Assembly: GCF_001680005.1 (NCBI RefSeq)
Contig: NC_033564.1
Coordinates: forward strand, 558,001 to 622,000
Reading direction: 5' to 3'
DNA: 64,000 nt
Origin: Plasmodium coatneyi
Taxonomy: Eukaryota > Apicomplexa > Aconoidasida > Haemosporida > Plasmodiidae
The position numbers and the translations under genes were made by a program. Below are positions 11,470-22,436 of this stretch, piece by piece. Below the pieces are notes generated by a model, which saw only the letters and a program-made list of their open reading frames with translations, was not told where the DNA came from and ran no database searches. Position 1 is the first letter of the stretch. Each line of letters begins with the position of its first letter.

Positions 11470-12270
11470 TAAAGATTTCGGGTTTAGAACGCAAACTTCA
11501 AGTTTCAGGGTTTAGCGTTTAGGGTTCTCACCTTAGGGTTTAGGGTCTAGGTTACACAGTTTAGGGTTCTGGATTGACGGCCTAGGGTTCTTGGTTGAGA
11601 GTTTAGGGTTCAGGGTTAGGGGTTTAAGATTCAGGATTTAGGGTTCAATTTTAGAATTTAGGTTTCGTGTTTTACGATTTACGTTTCAGGGGTTAGGCTG
11701 TATTGTTTAGGGTTCACATTCAGTGTTTAGGATTCTGAGTTTAGATTTTAATGTTGATAGCTTAGGGTTTAGGTTTCAGGATTTAGGATTTAGACTTCAG
11801 AAATAATAGCATAATTTGCATGGTAGTAAGTAATAAGATGTGCAAAACTCCTCATTGGAAAGCTGAGCCCGTAATCCTAAATCCTAAACCCTAAATCCTC
11901 AACATTAAACTTTAAACTCAGAATCCTAAACCCTGAATGTGAACCCAAAACCACACAGCCTAACCACTGAAACGTAAATCGTAAAGCTTGAAACCTAAAC
12001 CCTAAACCCTAAACCCTGAATCCTGAATCTTAAACCCCTCACCCCAAACCTGAAGGCCTGTAACATAAACCATAAACCTCAACACTAAGACCTAAACCCT
12101 CAAATCAGAACACTAAATCCTAAGGATTTAAACCTAACCCCTAAGCCCTCAACACTAAAACCTAAACCCTGAACTCTAAACTCTCAACCAAGAACCCTAG
12201 GCCGTCAATCCAGAACCGTAAACCGCGTAACGTAGACCCTAAACCCTAAGGTCAGAACCCTAAAATCTTA
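11470..12270. repeat. Inverted telomere-like repeat array (near hairpin)
   Basis: From about 11470 to 11800 the + strand carries degenerate GGGTTTA/GGGTTCA heptads; from about 11870 to 12270 it carries the complementary CCCTAAA/CCCTGAA type. The arms are true inverted copies, not just two arrays: GACGGCCTAGGGTTCTTGG near 11578 has its exact reverse complement near 12190, and TTACGTTTCAG...GGTTAGGCTGT near 11682 pairs with the region near 11965. About 70-80 bases of non-repeat DNA form the loop. Internal telomere-like sequences are known in P. knowlesi; the hairpin arrangement is read directly here. It lies between the 5' ends of two divergent KIR genes. Confidence 0.9.
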
Positions 12271-13116
12271 AACCCCAACGCCCATGTAGCGTAAGCCATA
12301 GGAAAGAGATGCAGAGGATAAAAGGAAGAAAGGAGAAAACAAAGGATGGGAACATGAAAAAAAAGAGACGAAAGGAAGGGAGTTACTCTTATTTAGCCGT
12401 TATATGTGAAAATAGAATGGTGTACTGCAATATAGTGTTACATGAACTCGTAGATTTTCCCTCTGGTGTTTTTTGAAATATAATGAATTCCGACACTCAG
12501 TTGTATGTATTGTTTATATATTCCATGAGTAGGGGTTTTTGAATAAATATTTCTGAGCGTGTGCACATTTAACAGGAATGAGGAGTCCGTACAAATGAAC
12601 AATACAGTATATATATTAACAGTTTTTTAATAACATGCCGTTCTTTTAATAATAACATTTTGAGCATAAATTCATAATACGCATTAATATTCTTATTAGA
12701 AGTAGGAATCATATTATTATATATATATGAAATATGCAACTGAAGTGTGCATGTATAGAAATAATAAGATAATATTACTAATAAGTATATATCATGCATT
12801 GATTATAATAGATAAATATAAGGAACGTATAGAGAAAATTTAATTCTTCCTGTTTTTTTCTCCCATCTTGCTATTAAAGTGTATAGTCGTTTATATTTAC
12901 ACCTTAATTATATATAAGTGTGATAATGTGGTTCGTGTATATAATGTGTTACCATAACATAAGAACTGTACAATATATATTATAGGGAAGGAAGAAAAAT
13001 TTTATTATGAATAACCATGGGAAAAATGTTCTTCCACCTTCCATGTATACATGTATGTGTGAACAGCTTTAAGATAAAATTATTATATAAAGGAAGAATC
13101 ATACCATTAGAAGAAA
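12271..13116. other. Divergent KIR intergenic region, right part
   Basis: AT-rich DNA between the telomere-like hairpin and the start codon at 13117. No gene seen. Presumed promoter and 5' untranslated region of the downstream KIR gene. Confidence 0.5.
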
Positions 13117-15353
13117 ATGTCAGGTGTAAGAAGGAACATTGGATGTTATTTTTTACTTAAAATTCATCAGTGCATGTGCCTGCATCAATTTGTGCATACT
13201 AGAATAAATGTAAGGGATTGTATAGGGGTATCCACCTATGCGTATTCCATTCTTTTTCATTTTTACCTTCAGGGGAAAAGTACGCTTCCATTACCCTCAA
13301 AGGATGTATACGCTAAGTTTAACACCCCAGATACATGTAACAAAGAATCACCGCAAGAGGATTACGGGGATCAATTAACGAGGACGCTGGGGAAAATAAT
13401 AAAGGCAATAAGAATTAGGGGAGGACAATTGGCCAGTGTGGTTGCAAGAGGATGGTGCAATGCACATAAAATGTGGCTGGAGAGAAATACAATCGACTAT
13501 AACCCTTGGGATTTCTTCTATTATTGGTTAGGTAGTAAAATAAGGGAAAAATATAAACATGATTTTATGGATAAGATGAGGGAAATTTACGGGAAGTTGC
13601 CAAGTGGCCAATACAAGAATGAGTTCAATAATAAGTATGAGGGTGTTGGCGAGGACGTTTTCGAAAAAAGTATGGACCTATTCAATTATGACTATAATGT
13701 TAGTGCTATAGAGAAACTTCCGAAGTGCAGTAGTTATTTATCAGATGGGAATTATATTAAATACCAGAGTAAAGCTCAAAAAGCATATATATGGTTATGT
13801 GAGAAGTGTGTGGAAAATAATAGTGATGATAAGTACTGTATGGAATTCAAGAAAAGCAACGGAAACTGTAAGACAAAGCAGAATTTACCACAATTAGAGT
13901 GTAAAGGAGTACAGGCACAAGAAACCTTAACATTGGCAGAGGTAGGAAAACAACAGCAACTACTGCACATTATTCCTTCTTCTCACTTAAATAAACCAAT
14001 GCACCAACTTGCACGTGGCACGTACGTGGTACTTATGTGGTAATTTATACATATTGTAATGAGAAAATGTGTAAGGATCATATATAGGAATATGCACTTA
14101 TGCATATTTCACTATTTTCTAATTACTTCTATAGGATGAAGACTCCGAAGAATTGCCTTCAGTGGGAATATACAATAGGTTCGACGGGGGAGTACCATAT
14201 AATGAAGAAGGTGAAATCTGGAACCGGCAGGGACAAATAGGGGCTCAATTAAGCACTGTATTACAGAAATTTGGCAGTATGAAGAGTTATACCGATAATA
14301 TTGCAAAAGCTTGGTGTTACACATTTGGCGCGAACGATGAGTGTACAGTGAATAATACTCTATATTATGCTTTCTATTATTGGTTAGGGGATAAAGTGTG
14401 TAACAATATGGGCCAAGGTAATGACTTCTCAAATGTTATGGGTGCAATTTTCAGTGCACTGCAGGGAGCTTTAACAGATATTAATTGTGGAAATATATAC
14501 AACAATATTGACGAAGACACTTTCAATCATATGAAAATACTCTTCGATTATGACATCGATAAGAGTACTATAGAAGGCGATTCGGAAGATGAAGAAGAAG
14601 AAAACGAAGAAGAAGTGGAGGAACATTGTTTGGACAAATATCAAAAATACCTGCAAAAAGTAAAGTGTGCCTATAAAACTATACGGAACCAATGTACAGG
14701 AAATAACAAGGGTGAATGGTGTACTCAATTTAAGCAATGGTTTGACGGTTATGAGCAGAAGAAGGAATTAGATATAAAATGTAAACTGAGAAATCCAGAG
14801 CAGTGCACACAAATAAGTAATCCTGAACCCCAGGACAGTCTAGCACACCCCAATAGTGCAACCTCTACCGAAGGCAGTAATTCTATCGCTCCTATCGTGT
14901 CCTCTGTTGTTGGAATAGCAGCATTACCAGCAGTTGTATTCTATATCTATAAGGTAAAATTATGAATAAAGTAAAAATATGCATAATAAATATTATTATT
15001 ATTCCTTCCTTATTTAAAATAAAAATATATATAATAATAATAGTAATTATTATTATTTATTTCTACCTAAAAAAAACATATAGAATAAGCGATATTTCCC
15101 ATATATATACCGAAAATACTTTCCCCTTCTTTCTTTTCCATTAATTATTTCTTTCCTTTCTTTTCTTCCTTCCTTTCTTTAGTACACTTCCATATTTTCC
15201 TGGATGGAAGGTTCCCCCAAGAGGAAATATAAAAGGAGATCATCTGAACATAATTTTGATGAACTAACGGAAGGTGGTTATACTACCGAATATTCAACGG
15301 AAGCTTCTACTATAGCCGATTCATCAGAGTATTCTGTTCCATATGTTAGATAG
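13117..15353 (+). CDS. KIR-like PIR protein, two ectodomains (gene 5)
   Basis: Model: join(13117..13125, 13273..13941, 14135..14953, 15183..15353), 555 aa, all phase 0. Exon 1 encodes MSG before a GTAAGA donor; intron 1 happens to stay open in frame, so a naive call would translate it. Exon 2 is ectodomain 1 (LPSKDVYAKF, FYYWLGSKI). Exon 3 is ectodomain 2 (LPSVGIYNRF, FYYWLGDKV) with a Glu/Asp-rich insert and a TM segment ending IYK. Exon 4 is a short basic tail starting YTSIFSW and ending SEYSVPYVR, the same end as gene 2. Intron 2 resembles that of gene 1 far more than the exons do. With the convergent gene at 16798 it forms the second copy of the cassette. Confidence 0.88.
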
Positions 15354-15589
15354 TTTTAGGGGAAACAGAAAATAATAAGGAAGAACAGTAGGAAGGTAAT
15401 ATAGAATATCGCATCATGTAGCACTGAATGTAAGATCGCATGGAATATTGAATTAATGTAATTTTCCTTTCGTTAATTGTAAACAGTGTACTACAATATC
15501 CTCCCCACGGAAGGAACAATAAATAACAACGGAGGTCATACGGTGCAAGGAGCAGGTTGATATTTCTTTCTTTTCTTCTTTTTTTTCCT
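15354..15589. other. 3' flank of gene 5
   Basis: AT-rich noncoding DNA just after the stop codon; presumed 3' untranslated region. Nothing else seen. Confidence 0.4.
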
Positions 15590-16075
15590 TACTTCCTCCT
15601 TAGATCCTCCTTTTTTCCTCGTCCTTAGACCACCTTCCTTTCCTCCTCCTTAAACCTCTACCTTCCTTTCCTCCTCCATAGATCCCTTCCCTTAGACCTC
15701 CTTCCTTAAACCCTCCTTCCCCACACTTTTTCCTTAAAGTTCTTTTTCTTTTTAAATCTTCACTTTTTTACTTAAATCTTTTTTTATTCCCTAAACCTTC
15801 TTTCTTTTACCTAAACCTCCTTTCTCCTTTTTTTTTTTTTTTTTTAATACACCCTTCGGGTGTACTCCCTCCCTAAAGGAAGAGACCTTCCTTTCCACCA
15901 ACCTAACAATCTTCCTTCCACCTACCACCCCAAACACAACCTTCCTTTGACCCCGAACAATCTTCCTTCCACCAACCACCTCTAACAACGACAACTTATC
16001 ACCTAACGACCCAAGAACCTTCCTTCCACCCGGAACAACCCTTCATTCTAACACCCCTAACAACATTCCTTTTTT
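15590..16075. repeat. C/T-rich degenerate repeat
   Basis: Degenerate pyrimidine-rich units such as CCTCCTTAGACC and CCTTCCTTCCACCAACC, with an early part built on TTCCTCCTCCTTA and a later part on AACAATCTTCCTTCCACC. Noncoding; the minus-strand frame within it is low complexity. Confidence 0.75.
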
Positions 16076-16220
16076 TTTTTTTAAATAATGGAATTTTTTC
16101 GCTTTTTTTTTTCTTTCGGATTTTTCTCATATACACTATATTCGTAAAAAAAACATATTTTTTTTTTTTTAATGACAATGCTTTCGTTTTTTTTTTTTTC
16201 TCTTTTTCTTTTTTACGGAC

Positions 16221-16265
16221 TATTATGCGTTTATATATCGTTCTACTGTTTATTAATAGTACAGG
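16221..16265. repeat. Shared KIR spacer element, copy 2
   Basis: TATTATGCGTTTATATATCG plus TTCTACTGTTTA, the counterpart of 7821-7866. Both copies sit in a convergent KIR spacer on the 3' side of a + gene ending EYSVPYVR, which supports duplication of the whole cassette. Confidence 0.6.
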
Positions 16266-16610
16266 AAAGAGAAAGAAGGAAAGAGAAGGAAAGAAGGAAT
16301 GAGGAAAGAAAGAATAAGGAAAGAAGGAATGAGGAAAGAAAGAATAAGGAAAGAAGGAATGAGGAAAGAAGGAAAGAAGGAAAGGAGGAATAAGAAGGAA
16401 AGAAGGAAAGGAGGAATAAGAAGGAAAGAAGGAAAGATGAAATAAGAAGGAAAGGAGGAATAAGAAGGAAAGGAGGAATAAGAAGGAAAGGAGGAATAAG
16501 AAGGAAAGGAGGAATAAGAAGGAAAGGAGGAATAAGAAGGAAAGGAGGAATAAGAAGGAAAGGAGGAATAAGAAGGAAAGAACGAATGAGGAATGAGGGA
16601 TAAAGAATAA
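16266..16610. repeat. Purine-rich tandem repeat (GGAATAAGAAGGAAAGGA)
   Basis: The left part has about three copies of a 30-base AAGGAATGAGGAAAGAAAG-type unit. The right part (about 16385-16575) has about ten copies of the 18-mer GGAATAAGAAGGAAAGGA. Almost pure purine on the + strand. The overlapping minus-strand frame (Ser/Phe/Pro-rich) is a repeat artefact. Confidence 0.85.
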
Positions 16611-16797
16611 GGAAAGGGTCGTCTAAGGAAAGAGGGAAAGAAATAAAGGAAGGAAAAAAAGGAAAGAATGGAAGAATGGTAATTTTGTTTCTTTCCGTAC
16701 ACTGTATATAAAATGTGCGCGGTCATTTATGCTTCCTCTGATGGGGGATGGGAAGGGAAAGTTTCCTTCCCTCCCCCTCCTTCCCTTCCTTCAGGTG

Positions 16798-19060
16798 TTA
16801 TATGTTTTGATAACTTATATTTCTTTGTTTCTGTTGCCTTTGTGGCCTTTGCTGCTGTTGCCTATGTTGTTGTGGTCTACTATTTGATCCCCTTCCAGAT
16901 GATGATCGTCGTGGTGGTGGTCTTCGTTCATCATTATATATGGTAGAATTATCTTCTACGGTGGAACCTATTGTTGAGTCACCAATTGTTGAAGGTGCTA
17001 TTGTTGAAGTGCCGTCCTCTGTTGTGTATTCCGTTAATGCATCAAAGTTGCTCCTGGTAGATCTTTTTTTTCTCTTCCTTATTTTACTGCTCCCTCCTCC
17101 AAAATGGTTACCAAACCAAGAAGGTAAAAGGTTATACTGAATAATGGAAGAGGTGGTGTTGAAGGAGGGAGGAAGGATAGGAATATTTGCCACATACACA
17201 GTTCAGTTTATTATATATTCCCTGTTTATAAATGTAATGTGTACACACTATTTTTATATTTTATTCACTTATTAAATGTGTAAGTGTAATATTTTACCTT
17301 ATATAAGAAGTATCCAAGCATTGGTAGTCCCAGTACAGACAATGTGGAACAGACAATGGTGCCCGTTCCGGAGGAAGTCCCCGTACTGGGAAGTATACCC
17401 AATGTTTCTATTCTTTGTATAATATATTTCTGTGTCTCTGGTAATGTACATTTTGTTTTCAGGAGTTCCACAAGTTTGTTTGGTTTATGTGCGCTGTTAA
17501 GTTTTTGACAATATTTCCCGTCCTTCGTAGCATTCTTCGTGCAATGCCAACCCATAGTTCCAAATGCACCAGCAACATCTTCCAAATGTTGGAGAAACTC
17601 TTTAGTACAGGTGATTTCACTTCCCTCTAACGTTGTTCTTATAGTTCCATGATCCTGTATAAAATCGTATACTTCCTTTTCCCATGTGAAATGGGTCCTG
17701 CCGGAACAACTGGGCACAATATCACACTTCTCGCCATCAACATCAGACAACTGCTCCAATTCCTTGCGGACAGTATCCATAAAAGTCTGAAATGAACTAT
17801 CATGGGTGAAGTACTCAGAGAACGTATACCCTATGTAATAATACAAAAAGCTGCACCGTTCAACATCGGTCAAATTGCCCTCCCCCCCTTTACTTGCGTA
17901 GCACCAAACATCCTTAAGCCTATTAAGGTAACGCTGATTACCGGTCTTAAGGCTCCCTGGAAATGCTCCTTCTATTTCTAATGGTAAGCTAACATCACCA
18001 TCTTCCTCACAGGTGCCATTGGCTTCATTAAATTTTTTGTATGCCTTTGTGGAAGGTAAATTGCTTAATATGGGGTCCTGTACAAAAAATATAATAATTC
18101 GTAAAAAATAAGTATGTTCCTATGCGATTCCTAACCTTCCCAAATTTCTTGCATGCCATGAATGATAAAATATTATATTCATATACATAAAAATATTAGT
18201 TCGTTATGTACGGAATATAAAAAATAACCTGATCCTTATTGTCTAGGTCCATTTTGCCAATGTCGAGGTCGAAGTCATCTCCAGCAGAAGGTTTTTTGAG
18301 ATTTTTCCACGTGCATGTTAATTGTGATGAATTCCGTGTACAGGAGTTCCCATATTTCCCTATGAACTTGGTGCAATATGGACCACTGCTGCCATCCCTA
18401 CTATCACTTTTACATTGCTCCTGTACACTAGTAGGAACAGTTGGGGAGGTTGTTCGGAGTTTCCTATATGTATCATTGCAGGAGTTATAATATATCATTA
18501 CTTGCTCTTCCTGAGGCTCATAGTCCTTCTTAAAGTCGAACTCACTCTTCTTACTGTAGAAATCAACTCCGTCATTATGAGTGTTATCCTTTGTACAACT
18601 ATTTCCTAAATCAGATTTTCCCCATGCTGTGTAAATAATATCCATAACATCCGAGATTGAACTGAGCTTACCTTCATTAAATAGCATATTCCCTAACCAG
18701 TAATAAAACCAAGTACAAATGCCACTGTCCGCCTGTTCCTTCTTCCTTACTTCAGATACGAAGGAGCACGCTGTCGCAATTGTATGTGCAGACTTCTTAA
18801 CCTGGGTATATCCATTTAACTCCTGCTCTAACTGGGTGACAAGTTTATAAGGCACGAGTTGTCCGCCCCCTTCCTTGAGCATATCATATATCCATTCGGA
18901 ATATAATGTAGGCTTCTGATTCTGCAGGTATAATTAAACAATTATACATATACATGTGTGTTCCTATCCTCCACTGATTTATACAGTAAAAATTACACGT
19001 ACAACATACGTATATCCATTTCAACTGGTAACCGCTGCACAATACACATACCCACGTCAT
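16798..19060 (-). CDS. KIR-like PIR protein, two ectodomains (gene 4)
   Basis: Minus-strand model: exon 1 19060..19052 (MTW, then GTATGT), exon 2 18921..18229, exon 3 18077..17298, exon 4 17136..16798; 606 aa, all phase 0. Exon 2 is ectodomain 1 (LYSEWIYDML in place of the usual LPSE, FYYWLGNML). Exon 3 is ectodomain 2 (LPSTKAYKKF, LYYYIGYTF) ending in a TM segment and LYK. Exon 4 is a basic, Arg/Gln-rich tail starting YNLLPSWFG and ending ISYQNI. It is the paralogue of gene 3: same exon layout, same exon-2 ending (GKMDL), and a nearly collinear exon 3. Its 5' end faces the second telomere-like array. Confidence 0.88.
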
Positions 19061-19994
19061 TATGATTCATATATATACTCCTGTTAATGTGGTATTTATA
19101 TGAAAATGTGCTCTCTATCCAAATATTATATGATTGGGTTGTGTATGGTTACTGTGAACATTACATTATTATGTACTTCATTCATTATGTACATATAGGC
19201 ACAGAATTTTCTTTCTTCCAATAAAAATTTCAGTATGTACACATATGTTCTACTGTTACTTAGAGGAGGATAATTAAAAATTGTTAAAAACTGTTAGCAC
19301 ACATGCTCATTTCATAAAGAGAAAATACCTTTTCCTCTTTCCTTTCATAATATATGCACAAGCCCTCATATACAGCAGGAACAATATACATTTATAAGGA
19401 AGGTCCAAAAGAATATAGCACAAAGAAGTTCATTCATACAGGAACTACACTGCGTGATATGATATATATTTCCCTTTCCTTTTAATCTATACTATACATA
19501 TCAGTGTGCTCCCTCTTTTCTTTTTTTCTCTTACTATGATTAAATTACAGAGAAACCATGTATATGAGAAGTGTGCAACAGGCTCTCTAAACCCCTTTTT
19601 GATCGTTTAACACAGTCCATGTTTCACACATTAATATATTCCCCTTTTTTTTTTCCTCTTCCATAGAGGACAAAACACCTAATTAACTCACACAGTGCAC
19701 ATTATACGAATTGAACATTCATTCCATTTAATTCATACTATACGTGAAAAAAAAGTTCACCTTCCTTCTTTTTTCACTATGAATGTATAAGGAATACATT
19801 GTTAACAAGGAATATATATTTCAACATTTCAACACTCCTTCCCCTATCCATGCAGATTACAGTCTACAAGTGCATATATACTTTACCTTCCGTTTACGAT
19901 TTCGCAGTAGTAATGATTTCTTTTTTCCATTTACCCTAAAGCTCACACACTAATCAACTCATTTATATATGAAATATATCCTACGCAAAGATCA
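19061..19994. other. Divergent KIR intergenic region, left part (second)
   Basis: AT-rich noncoding DNA upstream of the minus-strand gene starting at 19060. No ORF of note. Presumed promoter and 5' untranslated region. Confidence 0.5.
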
Positions 19995-21525
19995 GCGTTC
20001 AGTGTTTAGGGTTCACGGTTTTAGGGTTTAGCGTTCACAGCTTAGCTATCAGGGCTTAGCCTTCAGGGTTTAGTGCTTAGGGTTCAGCGTTTAAGCTTTA
20101 GGGTTTACGGTTTAAGGTTTTGGGTTCAGGGATTCCTAGTTCTGAGTTTATGTTTTAGTGTTCATGGTTAAGCTGTTCTGGGTTTAGGATTTAGCGTTTA
20201 GGATTTGAGGGTTTAGAGTTCAGGTTTGAGATTTGCAGAGTTCAGATTTTCAAGGTTTAGGGTTTAGAGTCTAGTGTTTAGTATCTGAGGGTTCAGGGTT
20301 CAGGGTTTAAGTTTTAGCTTTTAGGATTTAGGGTTCAGGTTTTAGGGCTTATGATTTAGATTTTATGGTTTATGTTTTAGTGTTTAGGCTTCTGGGTTTA
20401 GATATTAGGGTTTAGGTTTTAGGGTTTAGGGTTTAGAGGCTAAGGATTAGTATCTGAGGGTTCAGGGTTCAGGATTTAGTTTTTCCGGTTCAGTTATTTG
20501 GTTTAGCGTTATGAATTTAGTGCTTAACTTTTTTGATTTAGGGATGATGATTCAGGGGTCAGCGTCTCAGCGTTTAGTGTTAACGGGGTTCAGGTTTCAG
20601 GGTTCAAGTTTCAGGGTCCAGGGTTAAGGGTGCAGGATTCAGGGTTGCAGTTCTGAGAGTGGGGTTATGTATATAGGAATCCGATTTCTGTTTTAGGGTT
20701 CAGTTTCAGGACTCAGGCTTTAGGAATCAGAGTTTATGATTGACACTTTATGATTTAGGGTTTAGGGTTTAGAATTCAGGCTTTAGGATTAAGGGTTTTT
20801 GAGGTTTATAATTCGGAGTTTAGGCTACTGGAATTGAATTTAGCGTCTAGGTATCAGGGTTTAGGATTTGGGGTATAGCAAATGTGGATTTCAGGTTTAG
20901 TATTCAGATTTAGGGATCAGGGTTTGGGGGTTCAGGATTTAGGGTTCAGAGTTTCAGGGTTTAGGGTTCAGGGGTTTAGAGTTGAGGATTTTGGGTTCAG
21001 GTTTTAGGGTGTACTGTTTAGGGTTCCATATATAGATCTTAGGTTTCTTGTTTTAGGGTTTAAGTTCAGGGTTTAGGGTTCAGGTTTTATGTTTCAAAAT
21101 TTAGGGTTTAGGATTCACGGTTTTGTGTTTTCGGTTTTAGGATTTGCTGTTCAGTTCGTAAGTTTTAGGGTTCTCGCTTGAGGTTTAATAATTCAGTGTC
21201 CCAAAAGATCTCCGGCGTAGGAGTCCCTGCCTCGTAAGCGTGAAAAAAAATAACTCACCCCCAAACCCTGAACCCTAAAACATGAACCCTAAACCATAAA
21301 ACCTCAACTGTACACCTTGAGCCGTAAGCCGTATAGGCTTAGGCCTAAATCCTGAATCCTAAATCCAAAACTCTGAAACGTAAACCCTAAACCTTGAACC
21401 CTAAATCCTGAACCCTAAACCCTGAACCTAAACCCTGAACCTAAACCCTAAAGCAAGGAACCTAAGCCCTAAACACTGAAGCCTAAAGCCTAAACCCTAA
21501 AACCTGAACCCAAAATCCTAAACGC
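19995..21525. repeat. Inverted, asymmetric telomere-like repeat array
   Basis: About 1.2 kb of degenerate GGGTTTA/GGGTTCA heptads (19995-21190), a unique spacer of about 60 bases (21195-21255, containing GATCTCCGGCGTAGGAGTCC), then about 270 bases of CCCTAAA/CCTGAA repeats (21255-21525). The orientation is the same as in the 11.5 kb array (G-strand then C-strand), but the arms are unequal and I do not see a base-for-base hairpin. Noncoding. Confidence 0.88.
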
Positions 21526-22308
21526 TGGATTGTTCAGAATATTGTGGAACGCTTTTGGAACGTTAAAACGTCCAAATGCAGGAGCAGTGTATTGATCATT
21601 AAGAGGCGGCCGTTGCCAATCGCCGAATTTTGTCAATTTCTTTAGGGTTCCTACACTCTTTAATCATATATAACATGCAGGGCAAGGGGGTGAGGGATGT
21701 GCACATTTGTATGTAAAATTTAATATTCATTAAGGGAGAAAGGGGTAACATACGTGATATGTTGTATTTATTTAAAATAAATGAGTTATAATATACTTAT
21801 TCGGATAAGCGAAAAAAGATTAAGCGTGAACATTACTATTAGTAGGTTACCATAAATAAAGAAGAAGGAATATATAATATGGGATGTGCTGCTATATAAA
21901 TGTTTACATTCTCTTTTCAATATAGGGTGTGTAATTTTTTATATTATATCTCTGTTCTCTATGTTTGCAGAAATGCACATTCTTCATTTACTTAATATGA
22001 ATAAATGTGTAAATGTGGGAAGGAGGATAAATGATATATATATATGAACTGTATAATACATGTAATATAGGAGTTTTTTTATAAGGGACCCATTAAAATG
22101 GAAATAAAAGCGGAGTTAATAATATAAGCAGAAATTCTGTTAGGGGAAGTAAAAGAAAAATTGTGCTCCCCCTTATATCTAGAATAAGGAGGAAATTCAT
22201 GAATAGGAATATATTATTCATAGTAATCGCACATTTCGTATGCATAAATGAATGAATAGTTCACTCGTGTATTTATTACATATACGCTATAACTAAGAAA
22301 TGAAAATA
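21526..22308. other. Divergent KIR intergenic region, right part (second)
   Basis: AT-rich noncoding DNA between the telomere-like array and the last KIR gene. Nothing coding seen. Confidence 0.5.
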
Positions 22309-22436
22309 ATGAAAGAATCAGGAAGAGCCTATTTTCTATTCCGAGTGGCTACATACATACTGTACACACAATATTCTACGTACGACGCTCTAAGAGTAGG
22401 AATACATATGTACATTTCCGGAATTAAATCTATAAG

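Noticed and set aside
11470..12270. Real chromosome end
   Set aside because: The repeats are degenerate, inverted and flanked by genes on both sides, so this is an internal telomere-like array, not a terminus.
13117..13272. Continuous reading of KIR gene 5 from 13117 without an intron
   Set aside because: The frame is open, but GTAAGA after MSG and a TTTTACCTTCAG acceptor match the intron 1 position of all other KIRs here.
16253..16726. 157-residue Ser/Phe/Pro minus-strand frame
   Set aside because: Translation of the purine 18-mer repeat on the opposite strand.
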